Origin: an uncultured Bacteroidales bacterium
GTDB taxonomy: Bacteria > Bacteroidota > Bacteroidia > Bacteroidales > F082
Length of the DNA stretch: 64,000 bases
NCBI GenBank assembly: GCA_937906455.1
Contig: CALCYT010000018.1
Span: 1 to 64,000 of the forward strand
Reading direction: 5' to 3'
Shown here: positions 47,602-55,459 of the stretch, in pieces
Layout of the letters: each line of letters starts with the position of its first letter
Position numbering within the stretch: the stretch's first letter is position 1
The notes under the pieces: generated by a model
The model's input: the letters and a program-made list of their open reading frames with translations, nothing else
Database searches by the model: none
Told to the model about the DNA's origin: nothing
Translations under genes and position numbers: made by a program

Positions 47602-49524
47602 ATGAAGTATCTAAGATGCATGTTGTTTGCACTCGTCTTTGTTTTTACCTTTGGAGGATGTGAAAAATCAAATAATTACGATGATTTGGACTTTAATCCG
47701 ATGGCAAATTTCCCGGAAGGTGACACTGTAGTATTTGATATGGACTTAAAAAGCGTTGTAAATCAAGGTATTGTGATTCCTTCGGTGAGACAATGTGACG
47801 GTGGAATGTTTGTATTTGAATTTGAAGGGCAGAAAGACCATTATTACAAGGTTTTTTATCAAAATGAAAGCTATAAGTTCCCCAATGACAATAATTTGAG
47901 CTATGAAAACTTTTATGGCAGTTGGGAGGACGTTAATGTCGGATTTAAGAAAATTGATAAGAACGGCAAAGTGATCGATTCGGTGCGAATCGTTGGAAAT
48001 CCACGTAATGAGCGGCGTTTTTATGGTCAGGATATGACCGAGAACCCGTATTCGGAAGAAAATATCGAGTCGATTATCAATAATATTAAAAATGTGCCGG
48101 AATGGTACCAGTCGGTGGTTGAGAAGGCGGCGGTAAACCGCAACACTGTCGAGACCCAGTTGCGTCTGGATGCCAAGTGGATAGTGGCATCGCAAATTAA
48201 CAATGGCGACTGCAACAACCGTTGGAAACGCAACCCTCGTGTGGGCTGCTACTCGTTTATGCTCGTGGTTTGCGACGAAGAGGCGCAGAATTGCATCCCC
48301 GAATACGTGAAAAACATTGGAATGACTGACGAAAACGGCCGATTTGTGAATCCGTATTCTTATTTTGCCAACAAAAATCTTAAAGGCGTCGACGTGATTA
48401 TTAGTGACCGTGTCTTGAAGACCAGAGCGGTCATCACACCGGAATATGGCTTGTACAACGATAGCACGGCCTCGACTGATTCTATATATTCCGACGCTTT
48501 GTTTGAGCAGTTCTTCAGCGATGTGAGCCGTCAGTATTGCTTGCGTAATATACCTGTGATTCAAGATGTTGTGAGCGACGAGAATCCATACACTCGCGCT
48601 CAGTACGAGGCCAACAAGACACGTTTCGACAGCACGCAGCTGCTCTATGACTGGCCGGTGGTGAGCGATACGCCAGGAAAAACCGTCAAGATTGATGAAA
48701 GCGACAATAGTATCGTCTTGATAAATCCGGGCAACGACGATATCAATAATCTGAGAAAAGAATCGACTGGCATCCGCACACGACTGGGCTTCACCTACGG
48801 CAAGTTCCGTGGTAAGATCAAGTTTCCGGTTATGCTCAACGACGAAAACATCTGGAATGGACTCACCAACGCGTTCTGGCTCATACACCAGGCGAGCCAT
48901 GAATGGAATAACAGACGTCCGAGCAAGAAGGGTTATGTGAGAAAAGAGAGCATGAGCCCTGACCCTGAACGCTTTACAGAGTATTACTACTCTGAAATTG
49001 ACATCGAGATAGCGAAAGCATCTAGGTTTTGGCCTAAACAATACTATAACAAGAGGAAACGTGACTCGAAAGTCGAAGACGCAACCCTCAACAGCGACGT
49101 GATATTCGGATGCACAAACTGGGATATGGCGTGTCTGGAACCAAATAAGTACAACTCCAGAGTCTTCACCATGCCTTATGGTGATAGGGAGTTTGAAGCA
49201 ATGCGCTGGACTAGAAACATGCAGGCAATGACTATTAGAACTCCAATAAACGCTGATGTTTTTAAAGAAGACTATTATTATTTTGAAATCGACTGGGAGC
49301 CGACATCCATTACATGGCGACTCGGACCATCGCCCGACAATATGGCGGTGGTTGGGTATATGTGCGACGACTATTCCAGCATTCCCGATAACCAGATGCT
49401 ATGTGTTGTCACACAGGAATATCATTATTCGGAATGGTGGGCACCCGTGGTCTTCTGGCAAGGCCTGATACCTTATAACAAAACCGACATCGAAGGAAAA
49501 GTTTTTGAAATTGTGATAGAATAG
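47602..49524 (+). CDS. GH16-like lipoprotein with N-terminal PEWYQS module
   Basis: The protein has 640 residues from ATG 47602 (an ATG at 47596 is equally in frame), with a lipobox FGGC (Cys20). Residues about 154-199 hold the helical module IKNVPEWYQSVVEKA seen in the AlgJ-like protein. The C-terminal half (about 385-640) resembles a concanavalin-type GH16 fold: RLGFTYGKFRGKIKFP, AFWLIHQ, the acid/base motif SEIDIEIA (Glu465, Asp467, Glu469, the ExDxE form), YYYFEIDWEPTSITWRLG and a closing strand. If active it would cut a beta-glycan outside the inner membrane. The middle (200-380) is unassigned. It heads an operon with two LTA-synthase-like genes, 6 bp before the first. Confidence 0.65.
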   Translation: MKYLRCMLFALVFVFTFGGCEKSNNYDDLDFNPMANFPEGDTVVFDMDLKSVVNQGIVIPSVRQCDGGMFVFEFEGQKDHYYKVFYQNESYKFPNDNNLSYENFYGSWEDVNVGFKKIDKNGKVIDSVRIVGNPRNERRFYGQDMTENPYSEENIESIINNIKNVPEWYQSVVEKAAVNRNTVETQLRLDAKWIVASQINNGDCNNRWKRNPRVGCYSFMLVVCDEEAQNCIPEYVKNIGMTDENGRFVNPYSYFANKNLKGVDVIISDRVLKTRAVITPEYGLYNDSTASTDSIYSDALFEQFFSDVSRQYCLRNIPVIQDVVSDENPYTRAQYEANKTRFDSTQLLYDWPVVSDTPGKTVKIDESDNSIVLINPGNDDINNLRKESTGIRTRLGFTYGKFRGKIKFPVMLNDENIWNGLTNAFWLIHQASHEWNNRRPSKKGYVRKESMSPDPERFTEYYYSEIDIEIAKASRFWPKQYYNKRKRDSKVEDATLNSDVIFGCTNWDMACLEPNKYNSRVFTMPYGDREFEAMRWTRNMQAMTIRTPINADVFKEDYYYFEIDWEPTSITWRLGPSPDNMAVVGYMCDDYSSIPDNQMLCVVTQEYHYSEWWAPVVFWQGLIPYNKTDIEGKVFEIVIE

Positions 49525-49530
49525 TTTGAG

Positions 49531-51927
49531 ATGAAAAATTTTACCAAATACGGACTTTTGTGGCTATTGCTGGCATTTATGCTGCGCATAGTTTTCTTTT
49601 TTATGCTTAAAATTGCTGGAACTGTTGGCTGGCCTGCGCTTCTGACCATACTCTCTGGCGTGTATTTCGATGTCACGGTAGTGTTTTTTGTGGGTGCCAT
49701 CCTGCTGGTCCCGTACCTGATACTTGATTGTTTTCTGCCAAAGATGACACGGGTGCTTACGATGGTTTTCATCACACTATACGTGGTGGTTTACTGCTGC
49801 TTGATGGGTTATTATGCCAACGTGACACAGCCTCTTGACCGTGTATTTTTCATCTATACGCCTGAAGAATTGTACAACATTGTTGTTTCTTCGGTGAAAT
49901 TCTCTTTCTGGCCGTTGCTTGGCGTGTTGGCGGCAGTTGTCGCTTATACATTGCTGCTACGTCTTTGGAACCGCAAGGTGAATATTGCACCGTGGCTGGC
50001 GATGTCATATTCCGTCGCCGTGATTTTGTTTGTGATATTTTTTAATTATAAATCACTGATAACCAATGAAAAACATTATAATTCACATCAGGATTACTGC
50101 ATGGCTGTGAACCAGATCGCGTACACCATCAACGATTTTCACCAGTATCACCTGCAAAACCAAGAGGAAGACTTTAGCACATACGATGAAAATGTGTTGA
50201 AGGACGCGGTGAAATATCAAAGTCGTTTTCCGAAATTTCATTACGTTGATATACATTATCCATTTTTGCGCGTAAACGATGATCCCGATGTCATCGGCGG
50301 GTTTATGGACAAGACTTCCGATGGCAAGGCACCTGATTTTGTGTTCATCATAGTGGAGAGCCTGGGGCAAAGACTTAGCTCGTCAGACCCGAAGATGTCA
50401 TTCACCCCATTCCTTGACAGTTTGAAAAAGGAAGGCTTGTATTGGCCGTATTGTCTGTCGCTTGCAGAGCGTACATTCGGTGTTGTGCCTAATGTTTTTT
50501 CATCGGCTCCATTTGACAAAATGGGTTTTGCTCGCAAATGGTGGCCCATACCAGACCACAATTCTATTCTTAAAGACATGTCGAGAAACGGGTATTCGTT
50601 GTCGTTTTATTTTGGAGGCAACGCTGCCTTTGACGGGCAAGACACTTATTTCGCGACCCATGGCGTCGGTTATATGATGAATCCCACCGAAGCTGATTTT
50701 GATCAGGGAAATAAGGAAGAAATGCTTGAGAACCATTCTTGGGGGATGTACGACAGGGATATGTTCAATGCAGCGATAAAACATCGTGACACGGTGGCAA
50801 GGAATCGTCCGAACACCGATATCTACATCACTTTGTCAACACACGAGCCTTTTTATTTCAAAGGGCAGGGACCGTATATCGAAAAAGTTAAGGAAATGTT
50901 AGCCAAGGCACCGGAGTTAGGGCCGAATGAAAAAGAATACGTCACCAAGAACGACCATATGTACGCTACATATCTGTATGCCGATGATTGTGTAAAAGAG
51001 CTTTTCGATTATTATAAGACCTTGCCGGAATATGAAAACACCATCTTTGTCATCTGCGGTGACCATCGTGTAGGACGTGTTTATGTCAATAAAAGCCCAC
51101 TGCTGCCGTATAATGTGCCACTCATAATCTATTCACCGCTTATAAAGACACCTAAAACGTTTAAGGGTGTTGTGACACATCACGATATAGTGCCGACAAT
51201 TAATGCCTATCTTCATAATAACTATGATTTTCAGGTGGATGACGAATGTCACTGGCTTGGCACATCGCTCGACACTTCAACTATGTACAACAATAACCAG
51301 TCGGTGGCATTTATGCGCAATAACAGGGATGTTGACCAGTATCTGCACGGTAATTATATGCTTGATCGTGACCGCATTTACTATGTGGATACAACTCTTT
51401 TCGCTTATGAAATTGAGAATGACTCGATTAAAAACCAGCTGAAAGAATATTTGCGACAGTATAAAAACATTGACAGGTTTGCCACAAGAAACGATTTTCT
51501 TATAAAGAAACCTGATGGCATGGACAATCTGACAGAGTATGTAAAATCAGGTGTTGTTGATTATCATATTGAACAAAACCGTGTCCGGCATCTTTGCGAT
51601 AATGTGAAGTTTCGTGGGGATTACGAGCGTGTTTATGTCGATGTTCAATTTAGCTATAAGATAAAAAACGCTGCCGACATTCAAAATGTGTTTATTGTGT
51701 TTAAGACCGAAGACAAAAAGCCTGTATCATTACTTTATAAAGGTTATAAATTCTCGGAAATGACAATAAAATCAGAGGGAAGCAATGTGTTAAGGGCAAG
51801 AACCACATTGTTTATTGTCAATAAGGAGATATTAAAGTATCCGATGAGCATCTCAATTTATGCCAAGGAGAATCTGGATATCGAATGCAGTGATATGCGT
51901 ATTAATGTAAGGGGATTGAGTAATTAG
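49531..51927 (+). CDS. LTA synthase family phosphotransferase, Thr nucleophile
   Basis: The protein has 798 residues. Five membrane helices (within about 1-185) precede an extracytoplasmic sulfatase-fold domain. FVFIIVESLGQRLSS carries the first metal Glu, Thr315 in AERTFGVVPNVFSS is the predicted nucleophile, and FVICGDHRVGR holds the second metal Asp/His. A C-terminal beta-domain of about 130 residues follows. Family members transfer glycerol-phosphate (LtaS, OpgB) or similar head groups from phospholipid to glycans. It is the second gene of the plus-strand unit. AT content by eye is higher than in the housekeeping genes. Confidence 0.88.
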   Translation: MKNFTKYGLLWLLLAFMLRIVFFFMLKIAGTVGWPALLTILSGVYFDVTVVFFVGAILLVPYLILDCFLPKMTRVLTMVFITLYVVVYCCLMGYYANVTQPLDRVFFIYTPEELYNIVVSSVKFSFWPLLGVLAAVVAYTLLLRLWNRKVNIAPWLAMSYSVAVILFVIFFNYKSLITNEKHYNSHQDYCMAVNQIAYTINDFHQYHLQNQEEDFSTYDENVLKDAVKYQSRFPKFHYVDIHYPFLRVNDDPDVIGGFMDKTSDGKAPDFVFIIVESLGQRLSSSDPKMSFTPFLDSLKKEGLYWPYCLSLAERTFGVVPNVFSSAPFDKMGFARKWWPIPDHNSILKDMSRNGYSLSFYFGGNAAFDGQDTYFATHGVGYMMNPTEADFDQGNKEEMLENHSWGMYDRDMFNAAIKHRDTVARNRPNTDIYITLSTHEPFYFKGQGPYIEKVKEMLAKAPELGPNEKEYVTKNDHMYATYLYADDCVKELFDYYKTLPEYENTIFVICGDHRVGRVYVNKSPLLPYNVPLIIYSPLIKTPKTFKGVVTHHDIVPTINAYLHNNYDFQVDDECHWLGTSLDTSTMYNNNQSVAFMRNNRDVDQYLHGNYMLDRDRIYYVDTTLFAYEIENDSIKNQLKEYLRQYKNIDRFATRNDFLIKKPDGMDNLTEYVKSGVVDYHIEQNRVRHLCDNVKFRGDYERVYVDVQFSYKIKNAADIQNVFIVFKTEDKKPVSLLYKGYKFSEMTIKSEGSNVLRARTTLFIVNKEILKYPMSISIYAKENLDIECSDMRINVRGLSN

Positions 51928-51949
51928 TCGCTCATATAAATAGTTTCAC

Positions 51950-54337
51950 ATGACAAATATGATTAACACTAAACAAAATATAGACGGTTTCATGAATAAG
52001 CTTAAGAATTTTTCGATTCTTGCAATCTGTTTTATAGCTGTTGTTTTTGTCGTAAGACTGTTTGAACTTGCGTCCCATTTCAGCGAAGTGACGAATTGCC
52101 GCGGCATTGTATATACCAATCTGATTTCGTGCGGTTTTATAGTGTCGATAGTGTTCATCATTTATGCCGTCATCTCGATTTTCTCAAAAAGAGCGGCGTT
52201 ATATGTTTCGGCGGTTTCGTTTGGAGTGATGATGCTTACGGAAGTCGGTTTGTCAATTTATTATGCCACGACCGGCATCTTGATGGGTAAAGAGCTGATA
52301 ATCAGACCTTTGTGGGAGATGATTCACACTGTGGAAAGTGCCTTGAACATTTGGATGATATTGGGGGTCATCATTTGTTTTTGTGGATATGTTTTCGTAA
52401 CTCTATGGTTATCAAAGAAGAATGTCGGGAAACTCGTTGTTTTTGCCATTGCGTCGGTTGCTGTGGCTTCGATTCCGCTGTTTTTTACAATAAACACGAA
52501 TTATGACAAGGTTGTCGTTAACAAAACAATGTATTGTGTCAGAGAGTGCCTAAAAGATATGGAGTTGGATGAAACTGACTACAATATGGATATTGTGGAC
52601 AAGTATATCGGCATGTTTCCGAACAGGCAAATTGACGACAAAAATTATCCTCTTGAGAGAAAAGACAATATCGACAATGTTTTGGGACCATATTTCAAGC
52701 ATTATGAAGACAAACCTAATGTTGTTGTCATCATCGTGGAATCACTTGGCGCGGATTTGTTTGGAGTAAACGAAAAAGGGTATTGTTACACCCCGTTTCT
52801 TGATTCATTATCGGAACATTCGTTGTTATGGGTTAATTGCATGGCCTCAACGCCTCGAAGTTTTGGTGCCATTCCCGCTATTACAGGCTCGGTGCCTCAT
52901 GGCTTGAAGGGATTTCAGTTCGGAAACATCCCAAGTCATAACAGTTTGTTGACGATTCTTGCGGATAATGGCTATATGACCAATGCCTTTTACGCCGGTA
53001 ATTTCTCATTCGACAAGATATATGATTATCTTGTGGCGCAAAAAATTGATTATATGTCACCTTTCTTTCAGGAATACAAAGATGACAAATCGGATGCCAA
53101 AGACGGCACCTATTGGGGTTATCATGACGATGTGATGTTTAGGAAAAGCATGGAAATCATTAAAGAATCAGGGCAGGAAAGACCTTATGTGGATGTTTTG
53201 GTCACTATTTCGCAGCACGAAGATTTACGGTTGAGTGACAAAAATCGGGAAAAGAAATATTATGATGCAGCTAACGCGATAAATCCTTCGTCGGGCATAA
53301 TCGGGGAAATGGCCGCGACGCTATATACTGACGATGCCTTGAGGCATTTTATCAAAAATTACAATGATTTTGACAAGAAAGGGAACACGATTTTTATAAT
53401 CACCGGTGATCACAGCATGAATCTTGATGACAAAAACCCTTTGAACGCATACCATGTGCCGCTCATCATTTGGTCGCCATTGCTTGAAAAAACAGGACGT
53501 TTTGAAGCTATGGTTTCACATAATGACATAACGCCTTCTATTTTGGCCTTGCTGCGGGATAACTTCGGCATTAAGACCCCGGAAACGGTGAGTTGGGTAA
53601 GCGACGGATTAGACACATTGCAGGGATTCCATTCAAATATCAGAAATTATTTTCTTCATTACAGTCGTGAGCTGAAAGATTTTGTATGGAATGATTATTA
53701 TTACACCATGGCCGACAACAAACACCCCGTGGCGCGTATTGTTGACGGAGTGAAGATAGAACCTATTGATAATGATGAACTTGCCAATGACTTAAACGAC
53801 AAGTTCAAGACAATGGTTTATGTCGATAATTATGTATATTCGCATAACAAGATAATAAAATCACCGCTTTCTGGTAACGAAGGTTTTAAAATAATAAAAA
53901 AGATCGTGCTTGGCGATTCCATTTATTGCGCTTCCGGTTCCGAAAAGCCAAGCTTGTCAAAAGTTCAATTTACCAATATCTTCACACATCATTTTAAGAC
54001 GAAATCAGATGAAATAAAGGTCATGCTAAATGCCGACATTATGTTTACAGGAAACATTTGGCAGGATGAGTCAATGATGATAATTGTAGAATGCGCCGGA
54101 AACAAGATGGAAAAAGTCTATTTCGCCGACTATATTCTCAAGTACATAGTGTCGCGGGAGCCAAAAGCAGGGGAATGGCAAAAATTGGAGCTGTCGAAGA
54201 TAATTTCGACGAATAAATCAGATAAGTTTGAACTGAAGATTTATATGTTTCCGCCACGAAAAGATGAGTTGTGGAATCCGAGCCACACTGTAACTTTGAA
54301 GAATGTCAATATTAGTGTATTAGAGTTAAACAACTAA
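51950..54337 (+). CDS. LTA synthase family phosphotransferase, Ser at nucleophile position
   Basis: The protein has 795 residues and is a paralogue of the preceding gene with the same layout: five membrane helices to about residue 185, then a sulfatase-fold domain with VVVIIVESLGADLFG, Ser304 in TPRSFGAIPAITGS where the paralogue has Thr315, IFIITGDHSMNLDD, and a C-terminal beta-domain. The Thr-to-Ser change keeps a hydroxyl nucleophile but is the form of sulfatase/phosphatase relatives, so the two copies may use different donors or acceptors. It starts 22 bp after the first copy. Its stop overlaps by 4 bp the stop of the convergent GDPD-like gene. Confidence 0.86.
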   Translation: MTNMINTKQNIDGFMNKLKNFSILAICFIAVVFVVRLFELASHFSEVTNCRGIVYTNLISCGFIVSIVFIIYAVISIFSKRAALYVSAVSFGVMMLTEVGLSIYYATTGILMGKELIIRPLWEMIHTVESALNIWMILGVIICFCGYVFVTLWLSKKNVGKLVVFAIASVAVASIPLFFTINTNYDKVVVNKTMYCVRECLKDMELDETDYNMDIVDKYIGMFPNRQIDDKNYPLERKDNIDNVLGPYFKHYEDKPNVVVIIVESLGADLFGVNEKGYCYTPFLDSLSEHSLLWVNCMASTPRSFGAIPAITGSVPHGLKGFQFGNIPSHNSLLTILADNGYMTNAFYAGNFSFDKIYDYLVAQKIDYMSPFFQEYKDDKSDAKDGTYWGYHDDVMFRKSMEIIKESGQERPYVDVLVTISQHEDLRLSDKNREKKYYDAANAINPSSGIIGEMAATLYTDDALRHFIKNYNDFDKKGNTIFIITGDHSMNLDDKNPLNAYHVPLIIWSPLLEKTGRFEAMVSHNDITPSILALLRDNFGIKTPETVSWVSDGLDTLQGFHSNIRNYFLHYSRELKDFVWNDYYYTMADNKHPVARIVDGVKIEPIDNDELANDLNDKFKTMVYVDNYVYSHNKIIKSPLSGNEGFKIIKKIVLGDSIYCASGSEKPSLSKVQFTNIFTHHFKTKSDEIKVMLNADIMFTGNIWQDESMMIIVECAGNKMEKVYFADYILKYIVSREPKAGEWQKLELSKIISTNKSDKFELKIYMFPPRKDELWNPSHTVTLKNVNISVLELNN

Positions 54338-55086
54338 TACTCAATGGGTTGTGGATAATCTACCAAAACAACCCTAACACTTTTTTCACTACAGAGCATA
54401 CGGGTGTGTTTGATGTTTTCCTCGGTAAAATCTTTTGGAGTGTCCCAAAAATGTATGTTTTGTTCGGGAAAACTATCACAAAGCATAGGATATGCGGTGA
54501 ACTCGCAGCTGATCGCATCGGGATGTAAACTGTTGATTTTCTTTCTGATAGATTTACAAATGCTGATGCTGTCCTCTTTGGTGTGATGAGTCCAATAATG
54601 CAGATTGTCAACCCACAGAATCACGTGGAAGCCTTGTTTTTTGGTATGCTGAAGCGCGGCTATATCCTGACTTTCCACCATGATATTGTTTTTGATGCCG
54701 TATTTGCTTGCGAGTTTGTCGAGTTTTGCTATGGCTTTATGGCAGTTGTCGCCGGAAAGATTTTTGAAATCGACCCAGAATCTGAGCTTTATGGGGTGTT
54801 TCAGCATCGCTATCCATTCGTCGAAGGTGTTGTTATTGTTGGCGTCGGCTTCAATTCTGCCAATGAAAAGGTCGTCTTTTTCTGTGGAATAAACGATGTC
54901 AACTTCCATCCCTTCAAAAACATCCTCGTATTTCGCGGCATCGTATTTTGAATACACGCCGTGTCTCCATATTTTTGATTTTGTATATGAGAATGTACCG
55001 TCGTCTTTTTCGTTTTTACATGAAGCTAACGATAACACATTAAGAATCAATGCTGTTGTTAATAAAAGAATGCTGTTTGTCTTCAT
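54334..55086 (-). CDS. Glycerophosphodiesterase-like lipoprotein (right copy, degenerate site)
   Basis: The protein has 250 residues with lipobox LASC (Cys23). It is a paralogue of the gene at 43823-44539: shared features are IWRHGVYS (His retained), GMEVDIVYS (Glu-x-Asp retained), LRFWVDFKNLSGDN and the closing VRVVLVDYPQPIEY. The second His-Asp of the GDPD pattern is replaced (FIGRIEAD instead of FIIKHDFDE), so catalysis may be lost or altered. It lies convergent to the second LtaS-like gene and 37 bp downstream of an MBOAT-derived micro-ORF, with which it probably shares a promoter. Confidence 0.58.
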   Translation of the reverse strand: MKTNSILLLTTALILNVLSLASCKNEKDDGTFSYTKSKIWRHGVYSKYDAAKYEDVFEGMEVDIVYSTEKDDLFIGRIEADANNNNTFDEWIAMLKHPIKLRFWVDFKNLSGDNCHKAIAKLDKLASKYGIKNNIMVESQDIAALQHTKKQGFHVILWVDNLHYWTHHTKEDSISICKSIRKKINSLHPDAISCEFTAYPMLCDSFPEQNIHFWDTPKDFTEENIKHTRMLCSEKSVRVVLVDYPQPIEY

Positions 55087-55123
55087 TTTATCCTTTTTTC
55101 ATGATAGAATCTCATTGGCTGTT

Positions 55124-55228
55124 TTATATTTTGCGTCCGAATCTGAAATATAAGAAAGTGCTGAATCCGGTGGCATTTAAAGCTCCGAGGCAGAAAACAA
55201 GTAAAAACAAGTTGCTGCTGAACACCAT
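55124..55228 (-). pseudogene. 34-codon MBOAT micro-ORF: N-terminus joined to C-terminus
   Basis: From ATG 55228 the frame encodes MVFSSNLFL, which matches the start of the intact MBOAT protein (MVFSSNVFL), and continues directly with LVFCLGALNATGFSTFLYF and RFGRKI. That matches the intact C-terminus LLFCLGALNSVGFSPFIYF-RF at 16 of 21 positions. About 440 middle codons are missing and the frame is still open from ATG to TAA. Nucleotides differ from the intact gene at many third positions, so this is a diverged second copy and not a recent duplicate. It has its own TATCTTTG box and lies 37 bp before the right GDPD-like gene. It may be a relic or a retained small membrane peptide. Confidence 0.75.
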
Positions 55229-55247
55229 ATCTCAACTTTTTGATTTG

Positions 55248-55255
55248 CAAAGATA
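55248..55255 (-). promoter_or_regulatory. Predicted -7 box TATCTTTG for the micro-ORF and GDPD-like gene
   Basis: The minus strand reads TATCTTTGCA, a perfect TAnnTTTG element, 20 bp before the micro-ORF ATG. There is no clear -33 element. Confidence 0.5.
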
Positions 55256-55295
55256 CATATTTTTTTTCATGTAATCGTCTTTTAGCAAAAAGTCG

Positions 55296-55303
55296 TATTT
55301 TTG
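55296..55303 (+). promoter_or_regulatory. Possible upstream tyrS -7 box TATTTTTG
   Basis: This is a perfect TAnnTTTG element 157 bp upstream of tyrS. A second one lies nearer at 55372-55379. Confidence 0.4.
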
Positions 55304-55371
55304 CAAAATCCTGCTTGTGATAAATTATCATAAAAATTATCAAAAAAGATTTTTGTTTACCCAAAATATAT

Positions 55372-55379
55372 TATTTTTG
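55372..55379 (+). promoter_or_regulatory. Predicted tyrS -7 box TATTTTTG
   Basis: This is a perfect -7 element with TTTG at 55352-55355 (16-bp spacing). The roughly 75-nt leader contains gtcatatagatgac, a small hairpin, but nothing resembling a T-box. Confidence 0.5.
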
Positions 55380-55459
55380 CACAAGATTTTCCTTGCCGTC
55401 ATATAGATGACATATAGGAATACTATTTAATAACAATTAAAAACATTTTATATCATTCG

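Noticed and set aside
47746..49041. A 431-codon minus-strand frame opposite the GH16-like gene
   Set aside because: The sense frame has a lipobox, a shared module and a GH16 motif, while the antisense one has no signal peptide or domain.
55380..55459. Possible T-box or riboswitch in the tyrS leader
   Set aside because: The leader is too short, has only a 5-bp hairpin, and shows no T-box sequence or terminator.
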